From: Treponema sp.
GTDB taxonomy: Bacteria; Spirochaetota; Spirochaetia; Treponematales; Breznakiellaceae
Reading direction: 5' to 3'
NCBI GenBank assembly: GCA_031273405.1
Contig: JAISRW010000228.1
Coordinates: 1 to 22,280, forward strand
Length of the DNA stretch: 22,280 nucleotides
Below the pieces are notes generated by a model that searched no databases, was not told where the DNA came from, and was given only the letters and a program-made list of their open reading frames with translations. How positions within the stretch are numbered: position 1 is the first letter of the stretch; each line of letters begins with the position of its first letter. The translations under genes and the position numbers were made by a program. Below are positions 8,004 to 16,403 of this stretch, piece after piece.

Positions 8004-9266
8004 CTAACTCGAACCGGCTTTATCGAAGGAACCGGTTCTGCCGGAAGCGTCTCCTCCGGCTGAGGAAATAAAACGGCGATCCCGTATCAGGGTCGGAATA
8101 TCAAGATCTTCCTCGGCGTAACCGTTCCGGTGGGGAAGAAAATCATTCTGCTTCTTGGTCCTGTCCCTCATAGTCTGGTATTCCTCGTCCGTTATGACTT
8201 CCGCCGGTTTGGACGTCCCCTTGTCGGCGTTAGGGAAAGTCTGGACTTTCCGGGAAGCGGCGGATTCAAAGCCGGTGGCAATTACCGTCACCCTAATCTT
8301 GCCTTCCATATCGGGGTCGACGTACATACCCGCGATAACATTGGCGTCAGGGTGAATGTCCTTGGTTATGGCTTTTATCACCTCGTCGTATTCAACCAGG
8401 GAGAAGTCTTCCCCCCCCGACACATAGACGAGTATCTGGGTGGCGCCCTTGATGGAGGTATCTTCCAGAAGGGGATTGTCCATGGCGCTGGAAACAGCCT
8501 CCCCCACCTTGTCTTCCCCCTGGCCGTAACCCGTGGTCATGAGAGCGTCGCCCTGGTTCCGCATGACGGCTTCAGCATCGGCAAAATCAATATTGATATA
8601 ACCGGTTTCGACGATAATATCCGATATGCCCTTCACTCCCTGGTAAAGCACCTCGTCGGCTTTGGCGAAGGCCGCCTTGAAAGGAGTTTTCCTGTCAATG
8701 ATATTAAAGAGCTTCTCGTTGGGAATCACGATGAGGGTATCAACTTCGTTCCGCAGCTTGTCGATTCCTTCCTCGGCCTGCTTCATCCTCTTGTTGAGCT
8801 CGAAGCCGAAAGGTTTGGTAACCACTCCCACCGTGAGGGCCCCGAGGCTTTTGGCAACCCTGGCGATGACCGGAGCCGAACCCGTCCCCGTACCGCCTCC
8901 CATGCCGGCGATGACAAAAACCATGTCGGCGTCTTTGAGGGCCTCTTTGATTTTCGTCTCGTCTTCCTGGGCCGCCTTTTCGCCCCTGTCGGGCATGCCG
9001 CCGGCGCCCCGCCCCGCGGTGGTATTGACGCCGATTTGCAGCTTCGACTCGGCCAGGCTTTTGACCAGAACCTTGACGTCGGTGTTGACGGCAAGGAATC
9101 TAACCCCCTCGATGCCGCACCTGATCATGGCGTCCACCGCGTTGGAACCGCCCCCCCCGGCTCCGACAACCACAATTACCACCGGCTGCTGATCTTCTTC
9201 CTTTTTGCCGCCCGCAGCCTTGCTGAAATCGATCAATTCATCATCGATCACTTTAAAACTCATCAT
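8004..9266 (-). CDS. ftsZ: Cell division protein FtsZ
   Basis: Tubulin-like GTPase that forms the Z ring. It has 420 residues. Visible are the nucleotide loop GAGGGGSNAV (about 35-44), the tubulin signature GGGTGTG (123-129) and the T7 catalytic segment NIDFAD (225-230, with Asp227 and Asp230). The conserved C-terminal peptide is DLDIPTLIRDRR (about 387-398), which binds FtsA. A flexible tail of about 22 residues follows it. The T3 loop reads AGRGAGGMP instead of the common GLGAGGNP. A strong AGGAGGGG lies 3-4 nt before ATG 9266; a second ATG at 9263 fits equally well. The 90 nt between ftsA and ftsZ (9267-9356) hold no convincing promoter, only a weak 4-bp stem. Confidence 0.98.
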   Translation of the reverse strand: MMSFKVIDDELIDFSKAAGGKKEEDQQPVVIVVVGAGGGGSNAVDAMIRCGIEGVRFLAVNTDVKVLVKSLAESKLQIGVNTTAGRGAGGMPDRGEKAAQEDETKIKEALKDADMVFVIAGMGGGTGTGSAPVIARVAKSLGALTVGVVTKPFGFELNKRMKQAEEGIDKLRNEVDTLIVIPNEKLFNIIDRKTPFKAAFAKADEVLYQGVKGISDIIVETGYINIDFADAEAVMRNQGDALMTTGYGQGEDKVGEAVSSAMDNPLLEDTSIKGATQILVYVSGGEDFSLVEYDEVIKAITKDIHPDANVIAGMYVDPDMEGKIRVTVIATGFESAASRKVQTFPNADKGTSKPAEVITDEEYQTMRDRTKKQNDFLPHRNGYAEEDLDIPTLIRDRRFISSAGGDASGRTGSFDKAGSS

Positions 9267-9356
9267 AAACCCCTCCTGATCCCTTTGCTTTTTTTTGAAA
9301 CTTTAAAGGCTTTCCCGAAACCAACCGGGTTTTGGAAAAAGCTCCTTATCGAAACC

Positions 9357-10613
9357 TTAAAAAATTTCTTTCCTAAACCAGTCCATTAACGAATCCCAAA
9401 TGAGCTTCCCCTTTTCCCGGCCCCTTCCGTCGGCCGGGGGGGCGGAAGCGGTTTTCCCGGACCGGGCATTGCCTTCCAGCACCAGGCCGACGGCGGTAGC
9501 GTAGGCCGGGCTGCGGTATTCCTCCACCAGCCCCCCGAAAGGCAGGGGAACCCCTACCCTCACAGGGAGCTTAAACACCCGGGAAGCCAGCTCCGCGGCC
9601 CCCAAAAGCTGGGCCCCGCCGCCTGTCAGCACCACTCCCCCGCCCAGACGCCGGGAAAGCGCCAGGACCTCCAGCTTTTCCCTGACCATTTTGAAGATCT
9701 CTTCCACCCTGGGACTTATGATGGCAAGAATCTGGGACTTCGGTATGGGCTGGGGGATCCTTCCCCCTACTCCCGGAACAATGATATCCCCGTCGTCCTC
9801 AAGAAAAGGCTCCCAGCAGCAGCCGGCGTCAAGCTTGATCTTTTCGGCGGTCTCAAATGACAAATTCTTGATAATCGAAATGTCATTGGTAACCTGGGCT
9901 CCCCCCGCGGGGATAGTGGTAGTGGAATAGGGAGCCCCTTCGGAATAAACCAGCACATCGGTAGTCCCTCCGCCCATATCGACCAGAGCCACCCCCAGTT
10001 CCTGTTCCTCGGGAGTCAGCACCGAACGGCCCGCGGCAAGGGACTGGAGAATAAGATCGTTAACCATGAATCCGGCGCGGTTAACGCATTTTACAAGATT
10101 CTGGGCGCCCGTGATTGAACAGGTAATGATGTGGACCTCCGATTCCAGCCTCACGCCAATCATATTCATCGGGTCCCTGATGCCCTTCTGGTCGTCCACA
10201 ATATAGCTTTGGGGAATGACTTCGAGAACCTGGCGATCCATGGGGATCACCACAGCCCGGGCGGCCTCCAGAACCCTCTCAATATCTTCCGCCCCTATTT
10301 CCCGGGGCTCCGGGGCTCCCCTGGCCTCCCTGTTTTTCCGCACCGCCACAACGCCCCGGGAATTGATCCCGTCGATATGGCTCCCGCCTATGCCGGTCCA
10401 GCAGTTTTTCACTTCCCGGCCGCTCATCATTTCCGCCGCTTCAATGGCGGAAGCCACCGACCGGAGGGTGGCTTCGATATTCACCACCACCCCTTTCCGC
10501 AGGCCCGTAGAAGGGCAGGTTCCTATCCCGGTAATTTCGAGACTCCCGTTTGCGCCGCGTTCGCCTATAACGGCGCATACCTTGGTCGTTCCAATATCAA
10601 GACCGACTACCAT
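9357..10613 (-). CDS. ftsA: Cell division protein FtsA
   Basis: Actin-like membrane tether for FtsZ, 418 residues. Visible are phosphate 1 (GLDIGTTKVCAVIGE, about 4-18), the 1C subdomain including GGSHIDGINSRG, phosphate 2 (DMGGGTTDVLVY) and the adenosine loop (VVLTGGGAQL). The C-terminus ends in the amphipathic membrane-targeting helix LIWDSLMDWFRKEIF. The stretch before the helix is Gly/Ala-rich and probably disordered. The ATG at 10613 begins the conserved core but lacks a good ribosome binding site. The nearest strong site, AAGGAGG (10635-10641), lies inside ftsQ, 21 nt upstream. See the separate finding about a possible CTG start at 10628. Confidence 0.97.
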   Translation of the reverse strand: MVVGLDIGTTKVCAVIGERGANGSLEITGIGTCPSTGLRKGVVVNIEATLRSVASAIEAAEMMSGREVKNCWTGIGGSHIDGINSRGVVAVRKNREARGAPEPREIGAEDIERVLEAARAVVIPMDRQVLEVIPQSYIVDDQKGIRDPMNMIGVRLESEVHIITCSITGAQNLVKCVNRAGFMVNDLILQSLAAGRSVLTPEEQELGVALVDMGGGTTDVLVYSEGAPYSTTTIPAGGAQVTNDISIIKNLSFETAEKIKLDAGCCWEPFLEDDGDIIVPGVGGRIPQPIPKSQILAIISPRVEEIFKMVREKLEVLALSRRLGGGVVLTGGGAQLLGAAELASRVFKLPVRVGVPLPFGGLVEEYRSPAYATAVGLVLEGNARSGKTASAPPADGRGREKGKLIWDSLMDWFRKEIF

Positions 10614-10620
10614 ATCTTCA

Positions 10621-11463
10621 TTATTCAGAAAGAGCCTCCTTGAAACTCCGTTCCCTGCCCGCCTTTACGGTGTAAGAGGCGATGCCGGAGCGGAAATCAA
10701 TGGTTTCTATTCCGCTGTTCTCCGCGGCAAGAGCGTCCACTATCAATAGCGTATACCGAAGCAGCTCTTCGTTCAATTCCGAAAGACGGACGCTGATCCG
10801 GTTATGCACAGGATAGAGAGTCAAATCAAAACCGTCAAAAAGTTTCCGGTTGATCTGTATCTCCGAAACAGCGGCCAGCAGTTCCGGCGCGGAGAGTTCA
10901 ATCTCTTCCAGGGATTCCAAAAAGGAGTTAAACATGGCCGGAAGCCTCATCCCCAGGAAAGGCTGTTCAATCACCAGTCCCGAAATCACCGGGAAAGATT
11001 CGGCCTGCAGGGTTTCATCAAAACCTAACTGGAAAACCACCCCCTCCTTGTCATAAAACACCGGCACCAGGACGCCGCTGAGGTTTGCCAGAGAAAACGC
11101 AGCGGCCTTGCGACCTTCCAGAATTATTTCGAGCCTGTCGGGAAAACGCTTAAAAACCCTTGCCTTTTCTATCCCCGGCAAATTCCTGAATGCTTTTTCG
11201 GTCTTCCGGACATTGAGGGAAACAAAGGAGGACTGGGGAGTTATCCCGCCTTCGGCAAAAACAGCCTCCCTGCCCAGAGGGCCGCCGGAAATATCGATGC
11301 GGGAGAAGGGCATGAAGGGAGTAACCCCAAAAAGCCAAATCAATTCGGCGCCAAGAATCAGGGAAATAATCAGAATCATCCATTTAAGGATCTTCCCGAT
11401 CCGCGAGGGGACCGCTTCGGGGACCCGGACTACATCGTCGGAAAAAATATAGTCTCCGGCCAT
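10621..11463 (-). CDS. ftsQ: Cell division protein FtsQ/DivIB
   Basis: Bitopic membrane protein that links early and late divisome parts and forms a complex with FtsL. It has 280 residues: a short cytoplasmic tail, one membrane segment (about 26-48, ILKWMILIISLILGAELIW), then a POTRA-like domain beginning FSRIDISGG and containing NLPGIEKARVFKRFPDRLEI. This is the hallmark layout of FtsQ. The start codon directly follows the ftsW stop (TAAATG), with GGAGGAGAGG immediately upstream. Sequence in the outer beta domain is poorly conserved, as is normal in the family. Position between ftsW and ftsA supports the call. Confidence 0.93.
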   Translation of the reverse strand: MAGDYIFSDDVVRVPEAVPSRIGKILKWMILIISLILGAELIWLFGVTPFMPFSRIDISGGPLGREAVFAEGGITPQSSFVSLNVRKTEKAFRNLPGIEKARVFKRFPDRLEIILEGRKAAAFSLANLSGVLVPVFYDKEGVVFQLGFDETLQAESFPVISGLVIEQPFLGMRLPAMFNSFLESLEEIELSAPELLAAVSEIQINRKLFDGFDLTLYPVHNRISVRLSELNEELLRYTLLIVDALAAENSGIETIDFRSGIASYTVKAGRERSFKEALSE

Positions 11464-12627
11464 TTATACCTCTCCTCCCAAAGTTATTGCCCCGCCTTCA
11501 TAAACCGGCGCCTTTGAATATTTTGAGACATTGACAATAAGGCCGGCCATAACCAGGGTGGTCGCCAGGGAAGATCCGCCGGCGGAAAAGAACGGCAGCG
11601 GAATCCCTGTGGCCGGCAAGGCCCCGGAAACCACCGCTATATTTACCAGGGTCTGGGATATGATCATGGTCACCAGTCCGCAGCCCAAAAAACGGAAAAA
11701 TAATTTTTCGTTCCCCAAAGCGGCCCGGAATCCTCTGGCCGCAAAAACGGCAAAGAGAAGGCAAAAAAGAAGCACCCCAAAAAAACCCGATTCTTCCGCG
11801 AAAGCGGAAAAAATAAAATCCGAATGGACCTCGGGAACGCTGGCGATTTTTCTTGTCCCCTGCCCGATTCCTTTGCCCCAAAAACCTCCCGAAATAATGG
11901 ACAGCAGGGAAGATTGGACCTGGTAACCAGCGCCCTGGGGCTCCCATTGGGGATTGATAAAACTGATTAGCCGCCTGAGCCTGTGCTCCCTGGTCAGGAT
12001 AAGAAGGCTCGACAGGGGCAGCAGCATAACGATGGCGCTGAAAAAATACTGAAGTTTTACGCCGGCAATAAAAAACATAAACAGCGCGTTGGCCGCCAGA
12101 AACACGGCGGTGGAAAAATTATTCTGCAGATAAATAAGTATGAAAAAAAGAGCGGTAATCACCACGGGAGGAAGTATGCCTTTTGAAAATCTGTCTATCT
12201 CTTCTCCCTTCTTGTCAAAGATGTGGGCAAGATACAGAGGCAGGGTCAACTTAACCAATTCCGAAGGCTGGTAGGTATATGAGGCGATCCTGATCCATCG
12301 GGGGGCGCCGTTTTTATTCACCCCGATACCGGGGACAAAGGTGAGGACGCAGAGGATGATGCTCACTATTACCAGGGGCTTGACGCATTTTCGGATCAGT
12401 TCCAGCCTGACATGGGAAGCAATAAAAAACAGAACCAGTCCGGCCCCTGCCAGCACGATCTGGCGGGAAATAAAATAGAAACCGTTCCCGAAAAACCGTT
12501 CCGCAAAGGCAAAGGAAGAAGAATAGAGCGTTACCAGGCCGATACCGGTAAGGAACAAAACCGAGGCGGCTAGAATATGATCCACATGCCGGCTCCCTGC
12601 CGGTCTTTCATTATCGAACTGACTCAT
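11464..12627 (-). CDS. ftsW: Septal peptidoglycan glycosyltransferase FtsW (SEDS family)
   Basis: Multi-pass polymerase that joins lipid II units at the septum. It has 387 residues, about ten membrane segments, and the SEDS signature near the C-terminus (TGIPLPFFSAGGSS). Other recognisable parts are TLYSSSFAFAE at the N-terminus, NKNGAPRWI before the third or fourth segment, and PEVHSDFIFSAFAEE. Membership of the dcw cluster favours FtsW over the paralogue RodA. Its usual transpeptidase partner FtsI is not encoded nearby. The ATG at 12627 is 7 nt after the mraY stop, with a modest AGG site. The stop is flush with the ftsQ start. Confidence 0.95.
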   Translation of the reverse strand: MSQFDNERPAGSRHVDHILAASVLFLTGIGLVTLYSSSFAFAERFFGNGFYFISRQIVLAGAGLVLFFIASHVRLELIRKCVKPLVIVSIILCVLTFVPGIGVNKNGAPRWIRIASYTYQPSELVKLTLPLYLAHIFDKKGEEIDRFSKGILPPVVITALFFILIYLQNNFSTAVFLAANALFMFFIAGVKLQYFFSAIVMLLPLSSLLILTREHRLRRLISFINPQWEPQGAGYQVQSSLLSIISGGFWGKGIGQGTRKIASVPEVHSDFIFSAFAEESGFFGVLLFCLLFAVFAARGFRAALGNEKLFFRFLGCGLVTMIISQTLVNIAVVSGALPATGIPLPFFSAGGSSLATTLVMAGLIVNVSKYSKAPVYEGGAITLGGEV

Positions 12628-12634
12628 AAGCCTG

Positions 12635-13714
12635 TTATTGGATCTTCAACGTCGAAAGCGCGATGATCGCAAACAACCCTCCTAAAATCCAGAAACGGAT
12701 TACCACTTTTGGTTCCGGCCAGCCGCTTAATTCGAAGTGGTGATGGATGGGGGCCATGCGGTAGACCCTCTTCCCCCGCAGTTTAAAAGACAAAACCTGG
12801 ATTATTACCGAGGCGATTTCCAGAACAAAAACACCGCCGATGATAAGAACCAGGATTTCTTTTTTTATAATCAGGGATATGACCGCCACCACCCCGCCAA
12901 GGGAAAGGCTTCCCACGTCGCCCATAAAAACCTCGGCAGGATGGGCGTTAAACCAGAGAAAGCCTATGCAGGCCCCCACGGCGGCAAGGCAGAATACCGT
13001 AAGCTCGCCGGCGCCTGTAATGTAGGGGATCCCCAGATACGAAGAATAATCGGCCCGGCCGGAAAGATAGGTAAGGATGGTCAGGGTGGCAAAAACCAGA
13101 ATCAGGAGCCCCGCCAAAAGGCCGTCCAGACCGTCGGAAAAATTTACCGCGTTGGATTCTCCCATAATAAGCAGGACGCCGAAGGGTATCCAGAATACAC
13201 CGAGATCCAACACCGGGTTTTTAAAGAAGGGAATATAAAGATAGGTGACCTCTTCGTCTCCGGTATAATAGAGGTACAGAACCACCGCCAGGGCGGCTAT
13301 GAATTGCCCCGCCAGTTTCCCCCAGGCCGGAAGCCCGGCCGAATTATGCCGCTTCACTTTGAGATAATCATCCAGAAAGCCGATAACGGCAAAGCCGGTA
13401 AAAGCCCCCAGGACCAGCCATACCTTGCGGTTATTCAGATCCTGCCACAGAAACATGGAAACAAGAACCGAAAAAACAATGAAGACCCCCCCCATGGTCG
13501 GGGTCCCGTCTTTCTTAAGATGCGTAGCCGGACCGTCTTCCCGTACCGCCTGGCCTATTTTGAGTCCCCTGAGGGCTTCGATAATCCTGGGGCCGAAAAC
13601 AAAACAGATGAGCAGGGTGGTAAGGGCGGCGTAAGCGCTCCTGAAGGTCAGGTACTGAAACACATTCAGAGGCGTGAAAAATTTTACCCAGGGATAGACA
13701 AATTTTAAAAACAC
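12635..13714 (-). CDS. mraY: Phospho-N-acetylmuramoyl-pentapeptide-transferase MraY
   Basis: Integral membrane enzyme that transfers phospho-MurNAc-pentapeptide to undecaprenyl phosphate, forming lipid I. It has 359 residues. Visible are KKDGTPTMGG (67-76), the catalytic aspartate pair in DDYLK (115-119), NFSDGLDGL (191-199) and the HHHFE motif near residue 320. About ten membrane segments are apparent. The start is GTG at 13714, directly abutting the murF stop (TAGGTG), with GGGGAGGGG 4 nt upstream. Length and motifs are fully typical. UppP, encoded at the right edge of the window, regenerates its lipid substrate. Confidence 0.98.
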   Translation of the reverse strand: MFLKFVYPWVKFFTPLNVFQYLTFRSAYAALTTLLICFVFGPRIIEALRGLKIGQAVREDGPATHLKKDGTPTMGGVFIVFSVLVSMFLWQDLNNRKVWLVLGAFTGFAVIGFLDDYLKVKRHNSAGLPAWGKLAGQFIAALAVVLYLYYTGDEEVTYLYIPFFKNPVLDLGVFWIPFGVLLIMGESNAVNFSDGLDGLLAGLLILVFATLTILTYLSGRADYSSYLGIPYITGAGELTVFCLAAVGACIGFLWFNAHPAEVFMGDVGSLSLGGVVAVISLIIKKEILVLIIGGVFVLEIASVIIQVLSFKLRGKRVYRMAPIHHHFELSGWPEPKVVIRFWILGGLFAIIALSTLKIQ

Positions 13715-15157
13715 CTATCCCCTCCCCGCGGCGGCGCAATATTCGCCGACGGCCCCGACCGTCTCCCGGGCCCCCAGAAGCACCGGCGTCAGCTGCTCAA
13801 GGGCGCAGCTCCGGGACCCTTTGAGGAGCACCAAATCCCCGGGCCGGATATAATCTTCCAGGGTCCTGCCGAGTTCTTTCATGGAATCGGTGTAGAAAAA
13901 GGGGATCTCCATGGAAGCCAGGATCGCCGCGGCCGCTTCGGTTTCGGCGCCGTAAAGAAAGATCCTTTCGGCGATGGAATCGGAGAGGATGCGGCCTATT
14001 TTCCTGTGGGCTTCTTCGGTTTCTTTGCCCAGTTCGACCATGGCGCCAATGACGTAGAGCCTCCTGCCCGGCCATGTGAGGTTGTCGCAAAAATCAACCG
14101 CCGCTTCAAGGCTTTCGGGGTTTGAATTATAGCAGTCCCGAATTACCGTCGTTTTCCCCGCAAGAATTTCGCCCCGGCCAAAGAGAGGCTTTATCGATCC
14201 CAGACCCCGGCGTATGGAAGCGGAACTGACGGGGATCTCCCGGGCTATCGCGGCGGCGGCCAGAAGGTTCTTCAGGTTGAATCTTCCGGGAAGGCCGAAG
14301 CGGACCATTTCTCCGTCCCAGTCTATTTCGGCCCCTTCCAGGCCCAGGTCCCTGACTTCCCCAAATTCGGGAAATTCTTCGGGGCCGTAAAAAAGAACCT
14401 TCCCCCTGACACCCCGGGCAAGAAAATCCGAGTATTCGTCACCGGCGGGAACAAGGGCGGTTTCGGTTCCGGTAAAACAGGAAAAAACATCTTTTTTTTC
14501 TTCAGCGATAGAGGCTTTCGCGCCGACAATCCCGATATGGGCAGAACCTATATTGGTGATCAAGGCAATGTGAGGTTTCAGTACCTGGGCCAGTTCGCCG
14601 ATTTCTCCCCGCCGGTTCATTCCCGCCTCGAAGATCCCCACCTCGTGCTCGGGGCGTATATTGAATACCGAGAGGGGAAGCCCTGTCTCGGAATTGAGAT
14701 TGCCGCTGTTCATCACTACTTTCTTTTCGCCCCTGATCATGGCGGCGGCTATCTCTTTGGTGGTTGTTTTTCCCGACGAGCCTGTGACACATACCCGGAC
14801 AAGGCGGGGAAATTTGCCGGCATAAAAAGCGGCCGCGTCCTGAAGGCCCCGGAGGGTATCCTCCACCACCACCAGGACCCTCCCCCATTCCCCGGCCAGC
14901 CGGCACAGGTTCAAGACTTCCACTCTGGACTCGGCCACCATGGCGGCACAGGCGCCGGCTCTGAAAGCGTCTTCCACAAAGCGGTGGCCGTCCTCCCTGG
15001 CCCCGGGGAGGGCTACAAAGAGAGCGCCTTCTTCTATTTTTCGCGAATCGACGCCGACCGAGGAAAAGCCCTCCCCTCCCCCGCTCCCGCTCCCGGGAAA
15101 AATGCGGGCCCCCGCGGCTCCGGCCAGTTCGTCAAAATCCATCAGGATCTGATTCAT
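13715..15157 (-). CDS. murF: UDP-N-acetylmuramoyl-tripeptide--D-alanyl-D-alanine ligase MurF
   Basis: Cytoplasmic ligase that adds D-Ala-D-Ala to UDP-MurNAc-tripeptide, the step just before MraY. It has 480 residues from ATG 15157. That ATG overlaps the ftsL stop by one base (TGATG); a TTG three bases upstream is a less likely alternative. The three Mur domains are visible: an N-terminal UDP-binding part with SVGVDSRKIEEGALF, a central ATPase with VTGSSGKTTTKE (about 124-134) and NSGNLNSETGLPLS, and a C-terminal part with NSNPESLEAA and LKGSRSCALEQ. The family-specific NxNPxS motif separates it from MurC, MurD and MurE. No other mur ligase is present in the window. Confidence 0.96.
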   Translation of the reverse strand: MNQILMDFDELAGAAGARIFPGSGSGGGEGFSSVGVDSRKIEEGALFVALPGAREDGHRFVEDAFRAGACAAMVAESRVEVLNLCRLAGEWGRVLVVVEDTLRGLQDAAAFYAGKFPRLVRVCVTGSSGKTTTKEIAAAMIRGEKKVVMNSGNLNSETGLPLSVFNIRPEHEVGIFEAGMNRRGEIGELAQVLKPHIALITNIGSAHIGIVGAKASIAEEKKDVFSCFTGTETALVPAGDEYSDFLARGVRGKVLFYGPEEFPEFGEVRDLGLEGAEIDWDGEMVRFGLPGRFNLKNLLAAAAIAREIPVSSASIRRGLGSIKPLFGRGEILAGKTTVIRDCYNSNPESLEAAVDFCDNLTWPGRRLYVIGAMVELGKETEEAHRKIGRILSDSIAERIFLYGAETEAAAAILASMEIPFFYTDSMKELGRTLEDYIRPGDLVLLKGSRSCALEQLTPVLLGARETVGAVGEYCAAAGRG

Positions 15158-15444
15158 CAATAGCCCGTCCTCTCTTCGATCCGGATCTGCAGCACATCCT
15201 CAGGACGTATCCTCGAAAGCCCCAGATCGTGAACCGCGATATAGTTTATCCTTTCCGAAGATGTGAGTACGGCTATCCCCGCGATCAGCCGTTTATTACT
15301 TTCCACCCAGTTTTCCTGGACCGCCTCAAGGCGCCTGGTCTCCCGCTCCAGTCCCGCGTACCGGGTGGACTGCCAAGCGATAACGCCCAGGAAGCAAGGG
15401 ATTGAAAAAACAACAAAATAAAGAAGCAAACAACGCTTAATCAT
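15157..15444 (-). CDS. ftsL: Cell division protein FtsL (small bitopic, divergent)
   Basis: It has 95 residues. A short basic N-terminus (MIKR) is followed by one membrane segment (about 5-24). A periplasmic helical stretch rich in Glu, Arg and Gln comes next (about 30-55), suited to a coiled coil, and then a C-terminal segment (AVHDLGLSRIRPEDVLQI). FtsL proteins are defined more by size, topology and position than by sequence. The slot between rsmH and murF is the usual one. It forms a complex with FtsQ and, in most bacteria, FtsB. The ATG at 15444 overlaps the rsmH stop by 4 nt (ATGA), which indicates coupled translation. Confidence 0.85.
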   Translation of the reverse strand: MIKRCLLLYFVVFSIPCFLGVIAWQSTRYAGLERETRRLEAVQENWVESNKRLIAGIAVLTSSERINYIAVHDLGLSRIRPEDVLQIRIEERTGY

Positions 15445-16400
15445 GATCCAGCCTCATCCAAAACTTTTTCCGCTACCCGCAGCCTCGCGCTCCGGGAAGG
15501 GGGATTCCCGCGAATCTCTTCCTCCGTCGGGGTGATACCCTTTCTGGTAAGGAGATTGAGAAGTCTTTGACCTTTACATCTACATATCGGCTCTTCAGGA
15601 GGGCAGATACAGTCTTTGTTTTTAACTCTGAAAAAATCCTTTACAATTTTGTCTTCCGCCGAATGGAAGCTGATCACCCCCATACGGCCTCCCGGCTCCA
15701 GGACCCTGAAGGCGGCTTCCAGCAGATCCGGAAGCCGCGAGAGTTCCATATTCGCCCGGATTCGCAAGGCCATAAAAACTTTCGTAGCCGGATGTACCGG
15801 CCCGCGGCGGTAAGCGGCAGGGACCGCGGCGGACACAATCTCCGAGAGGGCCCGGGAACTCTTAATCGGCCCCGAAGCCTTTGCCTCGGCTATGGCCCTG
15901 GCGATGCGCCTGGAATAACGTTCTCCCGAATTGGCGTAGATAAGATCCGCCAGATCCTTTTCCGAAAGCCTCGAAATAAGTTCCGCGGCGTTTATCCCCG
16001 AAGAAGTATCGATGCGCATATCCAGGGGCTCGTCATAGCGGAAGCTAAAGCCCCGGCCGCTTTTTTCAAAGTGATACAGGCTTACCCCGAGGTCCATGAG
16101 GATGGTATCGGGCCTCTTTATCGAAAAAGGATATTCGGTAAAAAAATCATGAGACCAGCCCGAATAAAACTGAACCCGGTCCCCGAATTCCTTAAGCCGC
16201 TCCCTGGCGACTTCCTGAATTTCCTTATCCGCGTCAACGCCAATGATCCTGAGATCCTGGAATCCGGAGAGGAAGGCATGGCTGTGGCCGGCTTCGCCCA
16301 TGGTAGCGTCTACCATCAATTCTCCGGGACCCCGGGGGGCGAGATACCGGATTGTTTCCTCCAGCAAAACCGGCGTGTGAACAAACTCCACCTTTGTCAT
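15441..16400 (-). CDS. rsmH: 16S rRNA (cytosine(1402)-N(4))-methyltransferase RsmH (MraW)
   Basis: S-adenosylmethionine-dependent methylation of C1402 in the decoding centre. It has 319 residues. Family features are VHTPVLLEETIRYL at the start, the SAM loop VDATMGEAGHS, DLGVSLYHFEKSGRGFSF, the PLDMRID signature, FMALRIRANMEL and the C-terminal VISFHSAEDKIVKDFF and NPPSRSARLRVAEK. The start is uncertain. ATG 16400 lies directly against AGGAG with no spacer. An in-frame GTG at 16391 (316 residues) has the ideal 9-nt distance and still keeps the conserved VHTPVLL. The mraZ stop is 3 nt upstream of the ATG. Confidence 0.96.
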   Translation of the reverse strand: MTKVEFVHTPVLLEETIRYLAPRGPGELMVDATMGEAGHSHAFLSGFQDLRIIGVDADKEIQEVARERLKEFGDRVQFYSGWSHDFFTEYPFSIKRPDTILMDLGVSLYHFEKSGRGFSFRYDEPLDMRIDTSSGINAAELISRLSEKDLADLIYANSGERYSRRIARAIAEAKASGPIKSSRALSEIVSAAVPAAYRRGPVHPATKVFMALRIRANMELSRLPDLLEAAFRVLEPGGRMGVISFHSAEDKIVKDFFRVKNKDCICPPEEPICRCKGQRLLNLLTRKGITPTEEEIRGNPPSRSARLRVAEKVLDEAGS

Positions 16401-16403
16401 CTC

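Noticed and set aside
9267..9356. Possible internal promoter or attenuator in the 90-nt ftsA-ftsZ gap
   Set aside because: Only a 4-bp CCCG/CGGG stem and AT-rich hexamers with poor spacing are present; nothing reaches a supportable match.
8130..9389. Plus-strand open frame opposite ftsZ (419 codons)
   Set aside because: FtsZ on the other strand is unambiguous; this frame has no recognisable domain and no ribosome binding site of note.
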